A DNA stretch of 31,947 nucleotides, from contig JBBSOW010000032.1 in the NCBI GenBank assembly GCA_038259365.1, positions 1 to 31,947 on the forward strand, given 5' to 3'. Of the stretch, positions 7,065 through 16,671 are shown piece after piece. The position numbers and the translations under genes are program-made. Positions within the stretch are counted from its first letter, which is position 1. Every line of letters begins with the position of its first letter. Source of the stretch: JBBSOW01 sp038259365 (GTDB taxonomy: Bacteria; Actinomycetota; Actinomycetes; Propionibacteriales; Propionibacteriaceae). The notes beneath the pieces were generated by a model. It had not been told where the DNA came from and did not search any database. It saw only the letters and a list, made by a program, of their open reading frames with translations.

Positions 7065-8246
7065 TCAAGTGTCCACGATTCCCCGCCTGGACCGCGACCG
7101 CGGACCGGCGACACGCCACAGGCCCTGCTCGGTGCGCTCGGCCACCCCTAGCAGTTCCTGCTCGGCCAGCTCGGCCAGGCAGGCGGCGACGGCGATGCCA
7201 GACTTCACCGAGATCGTGGACACGTCGGCACCTCCCCGGCTCGGCAGCACCTCATAGACCGCGATCCGGGCCGCGCTCCACGAATCCATGGGCCGATCCC
7301 TACCGCGCACCGGCAGCTCCAGCTCGGGCTGGTAGCCGCCGATCAGCTCGGTGACATGGGCGGCCTGGCTCACCAGGACGGCCCTGCCGTCGCGGATGGC
7401 GGCGTGCGGGCCCACCGAGAGACTCGAGCTCACGGGCCCCGGCACCGCTGCGATGGGACGCCCGCAGTTGGCCGCCCAGGAGACGGTGTTGCGCGCCCCG
7501 GAGCGGGCGGCCGCCTCGACCAGCACAAGCGCCTGCCCAAGGGCCGCGATCAACCGGTTCCGCGCCAGGAACCGGACGCGGGTGGGGTGCTCACCGGGCG
7601 CCAGCTCGGAGACCAGCAGGCCGCCTTGCTCGAGCAGCTCGGAGAACAGTCCGCGGTGCGCACGAGGATAGAAGTCGTCCACCCCGCCCGCGAGCACCGC
7701 CACCGAGCGCCCACCCTCGGCGAGGCACCCGCGGTGCGCGGCCGCATCGATGCCGAAAGCCCCGCCGGAGATGATGACGAGTCCGTCCGCGGTGAGGTCG
7801 GCGGCCAGATCGCTGGCGATCCGCTGCCCGTAGCTGGTGGCCGCCCGCGAGCCGACGATGGAGACTCCGTAGGCCTCGTTCAAGGCCAAGCTGCCTCGCA
7901 CCCACAGGCCCAGCGGCGCTCCCCCGCGCTCGTGCAGTGGCTCGGCGTTGTCTAGGTCCGCCAACCAGGCCGGCCATTCGCTATCACCGGGGATGACGAA
8001 TCGCGCGCCGCAATCCTCTCCCGCACGCCGGACGCAGGTTAGGTCCAGGCCCTCGACCCGCCGGGCGAAGGCCGACCCGTCACGCTGCTCGCCGATCGCG
8101 GCCCACACCGCCTGTGCCCCCGCCAGCTGCACCGCGGCGGCGATGCGAACATCACCCGCATCGGCCACGCAGCTCAGTGCCATCCGGGCCTCCCGCTCCC
8201 CCAGCTGCGCGGCGTCAAGTCTCCCGCTCAGGCGCTCAGGCCGCAT
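7065..8246 (-). CDS. dprA: DNA-processing protein DprA
   Basis: This 393-residue protein shows the extended Rossmann fold of DprA/Smf: VSIVGSRAATSYG (about 128-140), IISGGAFGIDAAAHRGCL (about 158-174), VAVLAGGVDDFYPRAH, LLVSELAPGEHP and FLARNRLIAAL. The last 60 residues form a winged-helix-like domain. DprA loads RecA on incoming single-stranded DNA and protects it; in non-competent bacteria its role is less clear. The N-terminal 110 residues look like a degenerate helix-hairpin-helix or SAM-like domain. The ATG lies inside the 3' end of comM, an 11-bp overlap, which favours translational coupling. The typical GSR and SGGA(F/M)GID motifs are intact. Confidence 0.95.
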   Translation of the reverse strand: MRPERLSGRLDAAQLGEREARMALSCVADAGDVRIAAAVQLAGAQAVWAAIGEQRDGSAFARRVEGLDLTCVRRAGEDCGARFVIPGDSEWPAWLADLDNAEPLHERGGAPLGLWVRGSLALNEAYGVSIVGSRAATSYGQRIASDLAADLTADGLVIISGGAFGIDAAAHRGCLAEGGRSVAVLAGGVDDFYPRAHRGLFSELLEQGGLLVSELAPGEHPTRVRFLARNRLIAALGQALVLVEAAARSGARNTVSWAANCGRPIAAVPGPVSSSLSVGPHAAIRDGRAVLVSQAAHVTELIGGYQPELELPVRGRDRPMDSWSAARIAVYEVLPSRGGADVSTISVKSGIAVAACLAELAEQELLGVAERTEQGLWRVAGPRSRSRRGIVDT

Positions 8247-9768
8247 GGCTCACTCCGTGGTCTCCGAACCGCATCGCCAGCGCGGTCATCAGGTCGGCTT
8301 TCGAGGGCGTGTCACGCCCGGCCAGATCGGCCAGGGTCCAGCAGATCCGCAGAACCTTGTCGACCCCGCGTTGACTTAGTTGACCGCGCCGCACCGCCCG
8401 ATCCAACAGTTCGCTCTCCTCGGGCATCGGCAGCTGGGCGCGCAGGTAGGGTCCGGGGACGTCGCCGTTGGTGACGTATCCGGTGCCCGCCAACCGGTGG
8501 CGCTGGCGATCCCGGGCCTGCAGCACCCGAGCCGCCACCACCGCGCTGGATTCGGCGCTACCCAACGCCTGGCGCAGCAGCGACCTCCGCATCGGCAACA
8601 CCTGTTGACGAATGTCGATGCGGTCCAGGATGGGCCCCGACAGGCGCTCGGCGTAACGACGCAGTTGCACCGAGGAACAGGAGCACTGCGCCCCCGGGGT
8701 CTGCGATTGCCCACAGGGGCACGGGTTGGCGGCCAGGATCAGCTGGAACCTCGCCGGATACGTGGCCTGGGCCATAGACCGGCCGAGGGTGATGGAGCCG
8801 GACTCCAGCGGAGTACGCATGGCCTCCAGCACCCGAGGCTCGAACTGCGGGGCCTCATCGAGGAACAACACGCCTCGATGCGCCAGCGAGACCGCGCCCG
8901 GCTTGGCGATCCGCGCCCCACCGCCCACCATGCTGGCCAGGCTCGCCGAATGGTGCGGGTCGGCGAACGGTGGCCGGGTGATGAGCGAATCGAGGACCCC
9001 CGAACCGGTCACCGAATGAACGGCCGAGACCTCCAGCGCCTCGGCCAGCGCCAGATCGGGCAACAACCCGCCCAGGCGCTTGGCCAACATGGTCTTGCCG
9101 ACGCCGGGCGGGCCGTGCATGAACATGTGGTGGCGCCCCGCCGCGGCCACCTCGAGCGCCCACTTGGCCTCGCTTTGCCCCGCGACGTCGGCCAGGTCCT
9201 CCTCGGTGGCCCGGTCCCCCGCAGGTTCGGCAGGCGGTAGCGTGGCGCACCCGGGCTTACCGTTGAGAATGTCGACGAACTCGGCGAGCGAGGCGACGGC
9301 GGTCACGGTGATCCCCTCGACGAGCCCGGCCTCCCGGGCCTGGCTCACCGGGACGACGACGCCAGCAAAGCCCGCCTCGCGCGCCGAGAGCACCGCCGGC
9401 AGGATGCCGCGGACCGAGCGCACCCGCGCGTCGAGGCCGAGCTCGCCGAGCAGCACCCGCTCGCACAGGCTTTCCGGCGGGATGACTCCCGCCGCCGCGA
9501 GCACCGCGGCCACGATGGCGAGGTCGTAGTGCGAGCCGGCCTTGGGCAGCATCGCCGGGATGAGGTTGATCGTCACCAGCTGCCCCGGCCAGCTCAAGCC
9601 CGCCGTCGCGACGGCCGCCCGGCAGCGGTCCCTGGCCTCGTACAGCGCGGTGTCGGGGAGCCCGACGAGGACGGTGCGGGGCAGCCCGCCTCCGAGCGCC
9701 GCCTCCACCTCGATCGGCTGCCCGTCGAGGCCCAGCAGGGCGATCGACCAGGCCTTCGCGAGGCTCAC
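8236..9768 (-). CDS. comM: ComM/YifB-family Mg-chelatase-like AAA+ ATPase
   Basis: The 510-residue protein begins at the GTG at 9768, overlapping the yraN stop as GTGA; longer readings upstream fall into yraN. The N-terminal domain (about 1-170) has the YifB Lon-protease-like start SLAKAWSIALLGLDGQPIEV, with LVGLPDTALYEARDR. The AAA+ core follows: Walker A GPPGVGKTML at about 217-226, Walker B VLFLDEAPQF, and FQLILAANPCPCG with a Cys cluster (CPCG, CSC). LDRIDIRQQV and the helical C-terminus end with LDRAVRRGQLSQRGVDKVLRICWTLADL. ComM is a hexameric helicase that promotes branch migration during integration of transforming DNA. It lies directly upstream of dprA in one operon. Confidence 0.93.
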   Translation of the reverse strand: MSLAKAWSIALLGLDGQPIEVEAALGGGLPRTVLVGLPDTALYEARDRCRAAVATAGLSWPGQLVTINLIPAMLPKAGSHYDLAIVAAVLAAAGVIPPESLCERVLLGELGLDARVRSVRGILPAVLSAREAGFAGVVVPVSQAREAGLVEGITVTAVASLAEFVDILNGKPGCATLPPAEPAGDRATEEDLADVAGQSEAKWALEVAAAGRHHMFMHGPPGVGKTMLAKRLGGLLPDLALAEALEVSAVHSVTGSGVLDSLITRPPFADPHHSASLASMVGGGARIAKPGAVSLAHRGVLFLDEAPQFEPRVLEAMRTPLESGSITLGRSMAQATYPARFQLILAANPCPCGQSQTPGAQCSCSSVQLRRYAERLSGPILDRIDIRQQVLPMRRSLLRQALGSAESSAVVAARVLQARDRQRHRLAGTGYVTNGDVPGPYLRAQLPMPEESELLDRAVRRGQLSQRGVDKVLRICWTLADLAGRDTPSKADLMTALAMRFGDHGVSHAA

Positions 9769-10133
9769 AACCCGAGCCCCCGCACGTGGGTGACGTCGGC
9801 CTCGGCGCCGGGGGGCCACACGATCCCGATGGCGTCCAGGCGCACCCTTTCGGGGGCGCCCGGATGCGCGGTGAGCCATTCGCCGACGAGCCGGCGCAGG
9901 CGTCTCAGCTTGGCGTAGGTGATGGATTCCAGTGGTGCCCCAAAGCCCCATCCGGAGCGACACTTCACCTCACAGAAAACCAGGGCGCGCTCGCGGGTGT
10001 CCCGGGCGATGATGTCGATCTCGCCCATCGAGCATCGCCAGTTTCTCTCCACGATGTCGAAACCGTCCGCCCGCATGACCTCGACGGCCAAATCCTCGCC
10101 GCGTTGACCGAGCGCTCGTGCTGCGCTCGTCAC
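9765..10133 (-). CDS. yraN: YraN/UPF0102 nuclease-like protein
   Basis: The 122-residue protein is a full-length UPF0102 member. It has the order RALGQRGEDLAVEVM, ERNWRCSMGEIDIIARD and LVFCEVKCRS, which is the restriction-endonuclease-like core with Asp40, Glu55 and Lys57 in the GEID...EVK arrangement. This fold is often a nuclease and the gene often lies near rnhB and comM, but the cellular task of YraN is not settled. The start is GTG with AAGGGA upstream. Its stop overlaps the comM start, so it heads the yraN-comM-dprA-membrane protein operon. A 129-bp gap with DnaA-box-like sites lies upstream. Confidence 0.93.
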   Translation of the reverse strand: MTSAARALGQRGEDLAVEVMRADGFDIVERNWRCSMGEIDIIARDTRERALVFCEVKCRSGWGFGAPLESITYAKLRRLRRLVGEWLTAHPGAPERVRLDAIGIVWPPGAEADVTHVRGLGL

Positions 10134-10212
10134 TGATCCCTTGCCACGATTGACACCTCCACACCCCAGTTATGGTGCGTTCGGCGGCCGCCGATACGCG
10201 CGGAGGCTCAAC

Positions 10213-10249
10213 GGTGGATAACTCGGGTGAGCGAGCAGGCTGTGGATAA
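10213..10249. promoter_or_regulatory. Pair of DnaA-box-like sites upstream of yraN
   Basis: The plus strand holds TGTGGATAA at 10241-10249, the exact complement of the DnaA box TTATCCACA. GGTGGATAA at 10213-10221 is a one-mismatch copy in the same orientation, 28 bp away. They sit in the only non-coding gap (10134-10262) between DUF2469 and yraN, just upstream of the yraN operon. Chance is possible for single 9-mers in any genome; the pairing in a short gap is what draws attention. Confidence 0.4.
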
Positions 10250-10256
10250 CGAGGCG

Positions 10257-10272
10257 GGAGTCTTAGGACTCC
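10257..10272. terminator. Small perfect hairpin overlapping the DUF2469 stop
   Basis: GGAGTC and GACTCC form a perfect 6-bp stem with a 4-nt loop that contains the TAA stop codon of the DUF2469 gene. There is no T-run after it, so it may be a weak terminator, an mRNA 3'-end stabiliser or chance. Confidence 0.3.
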
Positions 10273-10577
10273 TGCTCGGGGACCTGCAGCTCGCTATGGG
10301 TGATCTCCTCGATGGAGACGTCGCGAAAGGTCAACACCTTCGCCGACTTCACGAACCGGGCGGGACGGTACATGTCCCACACCCAGGCGTCGGCCATCGA
10401 CACCTCGTAGTAGACGTCCCCCCCTTCGGTGCGCACCTTGAGGTCGACGTGGTTGCACAGGTAGAACCGTCGCTCGGTTTCCACGGCGTAGTTGAAGATG
10501 CCGACGACATCCTTGTATTCCCGGTAGAGCTGGAGTTCGAGTTCGCTCTCGTACTGCTCTAGATCTTCAGCACTCAT
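10263..10577 (-). CDS. DUF2469 family protein
   Basis: The 104-residue protein MSAEDLEQYESELELQLYREY... is a full-length member of DUF2469, a small acidic protein conserved in actinobacteria and almost always found beside rnhB. It has no cysteine pairs or membrane segment that would hint at a function. The middle of the protein (FNYAVETERRFYLCNHVDLKV, then VYYEVSMADAWVWDMYRP) looks like an alpha/beta fold. The ATG lies within the end of rnhB, an 11-bp overlap, so it may be coupled; however TAGAGT lies eight bases upstream and no Shine-Dalgarno is present, so an own leaderless start is also possible. The function is unknown. Confidence 0.93.
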   Translation of the reverse strand: MSAEDLEQYESELELQLYREYKDVVGIFNYAVETERRFYLCNHVDLKVRTEGGDVYYEVSMADAWVWDMYRPARFVKSAKVLTFRDVSIEEITHSELQVPEQES

Positions 10578-11235
10578 CGACACGAACTCTAGCCGCTCGC
10601 CGCACATTCACGAACCTGTAACGGTGGATGTCGCAGGGGCCCAGCTCCTCCAGCCGTGCCTGGTGCAACGGCGTGCAGTAACCCTTGTGCACGGCGAACT
10701 CGTAGCCCGGATATTCGACCTCGACCGCCGTCATGATCCGGTCTCGGGTCACCTTCGCGAGCACCGAGGCCGCGGCCACGCAGGCCGCCACCCGATCGCC
10801 CTTCCAGACGGCCAGGCCGGGTAGGCCCAGGCCGTCGACGCCGAAGCCGTCGGTAAGCACGTAGGAGACCTCGGTGTCCAACCTCCACAGCGCCCGGCGC
10901 AGCGCGGAGACGTTGGCGACGTGCATGCCGAGCCGATCACACTCGCCGGGCGAGACGAGGACCACCGACCACGCCACCGCCTTGTCCACGATGTGCTCGT
11001 AGGCGCGCTCGCGCTGGGCGGGACTCATGAGCTTGGAATCGCGCAGGCCGGGGATCTGTTTGGATTTCGCGTCGGACAACACGGCCGCCGCGGCCACCAG
11101 GGGCCCGGCGCAGGCTCCCCGCCCCGCCTCGTCCGCGCCCGCCACCGGCGCGAGGCCGGCGCGGGCCAGGGCCCGCTCGTACCCGTAGAGGCCGCTGTTG
11201 CGCCGCACCAGGATGCGGCCGGAGGGCTGGGTCAT
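10567..11235 (-). CDS. rnhB: Ribonuclease HII
   Basis: The 222-residue protein has the RNase HII catalytic signature VAGADEAGRGACAGPLVAAA, in which Asp35 and Glu36 bind metal. LRDSKLMSPAQRE, a later acidic residue in YVLTDGFGVDGL, and SVLAKVTRDRIM followed by YPGYEFAVHKGYCTPLHQARLEELGPCDIHR complete the family pattern. It removes single ribonucleotides and RNA primers from DNA. The ATG at 11235 was chosen by homology; longer upstream frames run into lepB. No Shine-Dalgarno precedes it. Instead a 7-bp hairpin covers the usual ribosome-site region, right after the lepB stop. It overlaps DUF2469 downstream. Confidence 0.95.
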   Translation of the reverse strand: MTQPSGRILVRRNSGLYGYERALARAGLAPVAGADEAGRGACAGPLVAAAAVLSDAKSKQIPGLRDSKLMSPAQRERAYEHIVDKAVAWSVVLVSPGECDRLGMHVANVSALRRALWRLDTEVSYVLTDGFGVDGLGLPGLAVWKGDRVAACVAAASVLAKVTRDRIMTAVEVEYPGYEFAVHKGYCTPLHQARLEELGPCDIHRYRFVNVRRAARVRVDEC

Positions 11236-11240
11236 CAGAG

Positions 11241-11258
11241 CTGAACGGAGACGTTCAG
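11241..11258. promoter_or_regulatory. Hairpin between lepB stop and rnhB start
   Basis: CTGAACG and CGTTCAG form a perfect 7-bp stem with a GAGA (plus strand) or TCTC (minus strand) tetraloop. The stem includes the lepB TGA, and its end lies five bases before the rnhB ATG, exactly where a ribosome site would be. It could attenuate rnhB translation, stabilise the lepB mRNA end, or both. Confidence 0.45.
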
Positions 11259-12040
11259 TAGCAACTGACGTCGTCGGGTTTGATCGTCGCCTGCGCGGGT
11301 GGCGAGTTGGCCGCGTCCGGCACCGCGGCAAACGTCTGGGGCATGGTCAGGTGTTCCCACCGGTTGAACGGCGAGATGATCTGGATCGCCGGGCCAACGA
11401 CCTTCGCCATCGGCACGAACGCCGACGCGCCGCGCGGTCCGCCCTCGGTCGAGACGTCTTGCAGATGACATCGCGAGTCGGCGCTGGAATCGCGGTGGTC
11501 CCCCATCACGAAGATGCGATCCTGGGGCACGACCACGGTGAACGGAAAGTCCGATGGCTTGACCTGCTCCCCGGTTTGTTCGTCGGTGTAGAGATAGGAT
11601 GTCTCGTCGAGAGCCTGGCCGTTGACGGTCAGTTGACCGTCGGTATCGCAGCACTCGACGGTGTCGCCCGGCATGCCGATGAGCCGCTTGATCAGGTGGT
11701 TGGTGCTGGTGTCGGGGAGGACCCCGACGAACTCGAGCGCCTGGCCTACCGGCCCCCGCGGGGTCGGCGCCTCCTCGCCGAGCCAGGAACCCGGGTCTTC
11801 GAAGACGACGACGTCGCCGCGCTCGACCGCGGTGACCTTTTCGACCACCACCTTGTCGCCGATCAGCAACGTGTTCTCCATCGATCCCGAGGGGATGACG
11901 AAGACCTGGCCGAGGAAGGCCCGGATCAGCGCCGAGAAGATGAGCGCGCCGATGATGATGAAGCCCAGCTCGCGCCCAGCTGAGATGAAGCCGCGGCCAG
12001 CGCCCCGGGGCTGCTCCGCCCCGATCGCTGACTCTCCCAT
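11255..12040 (-). CDS. lepB: Type I signal peptidase
   Basis: The 261-residue membrane protein has one N-terminal TM segment (about 26-48). It carries the catalytic Ser53 in IPSGSMENTL and the general base Lys118 in NHLIKRLIGMPGD, then IFVMGDHRDSSADSR (box E) near the C-terminus. It cleaves signal peptides of Sec and Tat substrates on the outer face of the membrane, for instance that of the amidase in this window. A pair of cysteines follows box D (VECCD), and another Cys lies near the C-terminus. The ATG is preceded by an AGGT-containing weak ribosome site. rplS ends 36 bp upstream and rnhB starts 19 bp downstream, the common actinobacterial order. Confidence 0.95.
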   Translation of the reverse strand: MGESAIGAEQPRGAGRGFISAGRELGFIIIGALIFSALIRAFLGQVFVIPSGSMENTLLIGDKVVVEKVTAVERGDVVVFEDPGSWLGEEAPTPRGPVGQALEFVGVLPDTSTNHLIKRLIGMPGDTVECCDTDGQLTVNGQALDETSYLYTDEQTGEQVKPSDFPFTVVVPQDRIFVMGDHRDSSADSRCHLQDVSTEGGPRGASAFVPMAKVVGPAIQIISPFNRWEHLTMPQTFAAVPDAANSPPAQATIKPDDVSCY

Positions 12041-12076
12041 GCTCTACCTATCTCACTTCTGCGACGGACCGGATGT

Positions 12077-12424
12077 TCAGTAGCGCTTTTCCTTGATCTT
12101 GGCGGCCTTGCCGCGCAGTCCGCGCAGGTAGTAGAGCTTGGCGCGGCGGACGTCGCCGCGGCGATCGACCTCGATCTTGTCCAGGATGGGGCTGTGCACG
12201 GGGAAGGTGCGCTCGACGCCCACGCCGAAGCTGATCTTGCGCACGATGAAGGTCTCTTGGAGCCCGCCGCCCGAGCGAGCGATGACCACGCCGGCGAAGA
12301 CCTGCACACGAGAGCGGTTACCTTCGACGACCTTCACGTGCACCTTGACCGAATCACCGGGCCGAAAGCTGGGGATGTCCTCGCGCAGGGAGGCCTTGTC
12401 GAGATCTTGGATCAGCTTGTTCAT
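12077..12424 (-). CDS. rplS: 50S ribosomal protein L19
   Basis: The 115-residue protein matches L19 from end to end: MNKLIQDLDKASLREDIPSF, FRPGDSVKVHVKVVEGNRSR, FAGVVIARSGGGLQETFIVRK, GVGVERTFPVHSPILDKIEV and the basic C-terminus AKLYYLRGLRGKAAKIKEKRY. L19 sits at the 30S-50S interface. The ATG has GAGGAAA upstream. It is preceded by its own promoter and a long structured leader rather than by trmD; see the leader entry. sdhB ends about 180 bp upstream. Confidence 0.97.
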   Translation of the reverse strand: MNKLIQDLDKASLREDIPSFRPGDSVKVHVKVVEGNRSRVQVFAGVVIARSGGGLQETFIVRKISFGVGVERTFPVHSPILDKIEVDRRGDVRRAKLYYLRGLRGKAAKIKEKRY

Positions 12425-12442
12425 CGTGTGTTTCCTCGCCGG

Positions 12443-12529
12443 TGCCATAGGTCACCTGGTGGTTTGTGGTGGTGCGGGTGTTGCGAGGCCGTGACCCCGT
12501 CTCGACGGGCGGTCTGACCCCCTATGGCA
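12443..12529 (-). ncRNA. Structured 5' leader of rplS, candidate cis-regulatory RNA
   Basis: On the transcribed (minus) strand TGCCATAGG (12529-12521) pairs perfectly with CCTATGGCA (12451-12443), and the stem can extend by three pairs past a small bulge. It encloses an 87-nt element containing a second hairpin, CCCGT-CGAG-ACGGG (12509-12496). The ribosome site GAGGAAA lies just downstream. Ribosomal-protein leaders of this kind usually bind the encoded protein. I do not recognise a named class; the Firmicutes L19 leader is not obviously the same. Confidence 0.5.
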
Positions 12530-12560
12530 GGGAGCCGCCGGTTAGAGACACCAACGAATG

Positions 12561-12590
12561 ATTCTGCCACAGCGGGGATCGGCGGCCCAA
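12561..12590 (-). promoter_or_regulatory. Candidate rplS promoter
   Basis: TTGGGC (12590-12585), an 18-bp spacer ending in TGG, and CAGAAT (12566-12561) make an extended -10 promoter on the minus strand. The start site near 12554 would give a leader of about 130 nt containing the whole predicted structure. The same TGG-CAGA(A/C)T box occurs upstream of rpsP. Confidence 0.5.
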
Positions 12591-12605
12591 ATCCCCGCCG
12601 CGCCG

Positions 12606-13357
12606 TCATTCCCCGTGGCTGACCGCCGACAGCAGGTCCCGGTTCAGCCGGCTGATGACATCGAGCGGGATGCCCTTGGGGCACACCGTGGTGCACTCGC
12701 CGATGTTGGTGCAGTTGCCGAAGCCCTCTTCGTCGTGCTGGGCCACCATGGACTGCACCCGGGTGCGCCGCTCGGGCTGGCCTTGGGGCAGCAAGCCGAG
12801 GTGGGTGATCTTGGCGCCGGTGAACAACATCGCCGAACCGTTCGGGCAGGCCGCCACGCAGGCGCCGCAGCCGATGCAGGTGGCGGCGTCGAACGCGTGA
12901 TCGGCGTCGCTCTTGGGCACCGGCGTCGCGTGGGCGTCGGGGGCCGATCCCGTCGGCGCGCTGACGTAGCCGCCGGCTTGCACGATCCGATCGAAGGCGC
13001 CGCGATCCACGATCAGGTCTTTGATGACCGGGAACGAGTGGGCCATCCAGGGCTCGATGTCGATGGAGTCGCCGTCTTTGAACTCGCGCATGTGCAGCTG
13101 GCAGGTCGTCGTGGCGTACTCGGTCTCGGCGCGGCCGTGGGGGATCCCGTTGATGACGACGCCGCAGGATCCGCAGATCCCCTCGCGGCAGTCCGAATCG
13201 AAGGCGACTGGGTCCTCACCCTCCAACGTCAGCCGCTCGTTGAGCAGATCCAGCATCTCCAAAAACGACATGTCCTCGGTGACGCCGTCGAGCGGGTACT
13301 CGGCCATCTTGCCCGCATCCGCGGCCGACTCCTGACGCCATATGCGCAGTGTGACTC

Positions 13358-13361
<4 letters not shown>
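12606..13361 (-). CDS. sdhB: Succinate dehydrogenase iron-sulfur subunit
   Basis: The 251-residue protein has three Fe-S motifs. Cys58, Cys63, Cys66 and Cys87 (CREGICGSCG...C) bind [2Fe-2S]. Cys162, Cys165, Cys168 and Cys172 (CIGCGACVAAC) are arranged for [4Fe-4S]. Cys217, Cys223 and Cys227 (CTNIGECTTVCPKG) are arranged for [3Fe-4S]. It passes electrons from the flavoprotein to the membrane subunit. The GTG start overlaps the sdhA stop as GTGA. It is the last gene of sdhCAB; the rplS promoter follows. Confidence 0.95.
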
Positions 13362-15372
<2,011 letters not shown>

Positions 15373-15376
<4 letters not shown>

Positions 15377-16083
15377 TTGATGACTCCAATCAGGACGGCT
15401 AGGGGGCCGATCAGGAAGCCGACCACGAGCACGACGGCAACGGCGATCGACAGCTTGTTGAGTCGGGATCGGACGGCGGTGGAGGTGTTGGCCCCCAAGG
15501 TGGCGAAGGCGCTCCACAGCCCGTGGCGCAGGTGGAAGCCGATGGCGAGCATGGCCACGATGTACAGGGCGGTGACCCACCACTGCTGGAAGCCCACGAC
15601 CGTCCGCAGATAGGGGCTGGCCTCGGCGCCACCGGGGGCGATGACGTTGAGCGTGAGGTGCAGGATGTGGAAGAGCACGAACAAGGCGATGATGACCCCG
15701 CCCCAGCGCATCGTGCGCGAGGCGTAGGTGCTCGTGGTGCCGCCGCGGTTCTTCTTGCTTTGGTAGCGCCCCCGAAGGCCCACCGAGCGCCGAGCGCGCA
15801 GGGACAAGGTGATGGCCGCATACATGTGAAGGCCCACGCTGACGAGCAAGACCACACGCAGGATCCACAGCAGACCGCCGTAGGGCAGGATCGGCATGAA
15901 CATCTCGCGCAGGTGATGGGAGTACTCGTCGAAGGCCTCCTGGCCGGCGAAGAGCTTGAGGTTGCCGAACGCGTGGGCCAGCAGGAAGCCGATCATGATC
16001 AGGCCGGTCACGGCCATGACCGCCTTCAGCACCACGGTCGAGCGCTGGGCCCGCTGATGAACAGTGAGAGTGTCTATGGCCAC
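15373..16083 (-). CDS. sdhC: Succinate dehydrogenase cytochrome b558 subunit
   Basis: This 236-residue membrane protein has five hydrophobic segments. Histidines that can bind two hemes lie in LLAHAFGNLKLF, VGLHMYAAITL, LFHILHLTLN and GFHLRHGLWSAF. No sdhD follows, as expected for the single-anchor b558 type with two hemes. I chose the GTG at 16083 because the family usually begins near the VHQRAQRSTV motif and a TATATT -10 lies six bases before it, suggesting a leaderless mRNA. An ATG at 16104 would add seven residues. rimM ends 53 bp upstream. Confidence 0.92.
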
Positions 16084-16089
16084 TCCCTC

Positions 16090-16095
16090 AATATA
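16090..16095 (-). promoter_or_regulatory. Candidate -10 element for a leaderless sdhCAB mRNA
   Basis: TATATT on the minus strand matches five of six bases of the -10 consensus and lies six bases before the sdhC GTG. It sits in the 53-bp gap after rimM, so sdhCAB can have its own promoter despite lying within a ribosomal gene cluster. No convincing -35 is visible. Confidence 0.5.
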
Positions 16096-16136
16096 GGGTG
16101 CCATCCAAGCGAGCCCGTAGTAAGGCACGCCTATGT

Positions 16137-16652
16137 TCAACCGTCTTGCTCGGTGAGTAGCCCTTCGAGCTCGACGATCTCCAAGCGACCGGCCCCCAGA
16201 TCGACGTTGGGCACGAGCGCCCGCACGAAGGGAACCAGTCGGATCCCGTCGGACGTGGCGATTTCCAGCGTGTCCTGCGCCGGCAGGTGCAACACCCGCT
16301 GGACCGTTCCCACCTCGCGGCCCTCGACGCTGAACGCCCGCAGCCCCACGAGCTGACGATCGAAATACTCGTCATCTTCCGACGGCTGCTCGTTCTCGGC
16401 CACCTGGGCCATCAAGATGGTGCCGCGGGCGGCCTCGGCGGCGTCGCGATCGGGTATTTCGACGAACCGCGCCACGAGCCGCCCGGAGTGCCACCGGGCG
16501 AACTCGACGGTGAACCGCGCGCCACCGGTTTCGGCGTGCAACCGCGTCCCCACAGCAAAACGACGCTCGGGTTCGTCGGTACGAACCTCGAGCGTCACTT
16601 CGCCGCGGATGCCGTGGGGTTTGCCGATACGGCCCACCGTCACGTCGATCAT
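16137..16652 (-). CDS. rimM: Ribosome maturation factor RimM
   Basis: The 171-residue protein starts MIDVTVGRIGKPHGIRGEVTL, the RimM N-terminal beta-barrel signature, followed by RRFAVGTRLH and FVEIPDRDAAEAARGTILMAQ. The C-terminal PRC-barrel part contains EYFDRQLVGLRAFSVEGREVGTVQRVLHLPAQDTLEI and VPNVDLGAGRLEIVELEGLL. It binds S19 and helps 16S rRNA maturation. The ATG has no clear Shine-Dalgarno and lies 19 bp after the KhpA stop. In most actinobacteria trmD follows; here sdhC does. Confidence 0.93.
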   Translation of the reverse strand: MIDVTVGRIGKPHGIRGEVTLEVRTDEPERRFAVGTRLHAETGGARFTVEFARWHSGRLVARFVEIPDRDAAEAARGTILMAQVAENEQPSEDDEYFDRQLVGLRAFSVEGREVGTVQRVLHLPAQDTLEIATSDGIRLVPFVRALVPNVDLGAGRLEIVELEGLLTEQDG

Positions 16653-16671
16653 GGGTGCAAGCGGGCCGGAA

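Noticed and set aside
9769..9963. N-terminal extension of ComM
   Set aside because: It overlaps yraN in another frame with Arg-rich composition; the family begins at SLAKAWS, at the GTG at 9768.
15377..15868. N-terminal extension of SdhA into the sdhC region
   Set aside because: The extension is Pro/Arg/His-rich, overlaps sdhC in another frame, and SdhA homologues begin near the ATG at 15376.
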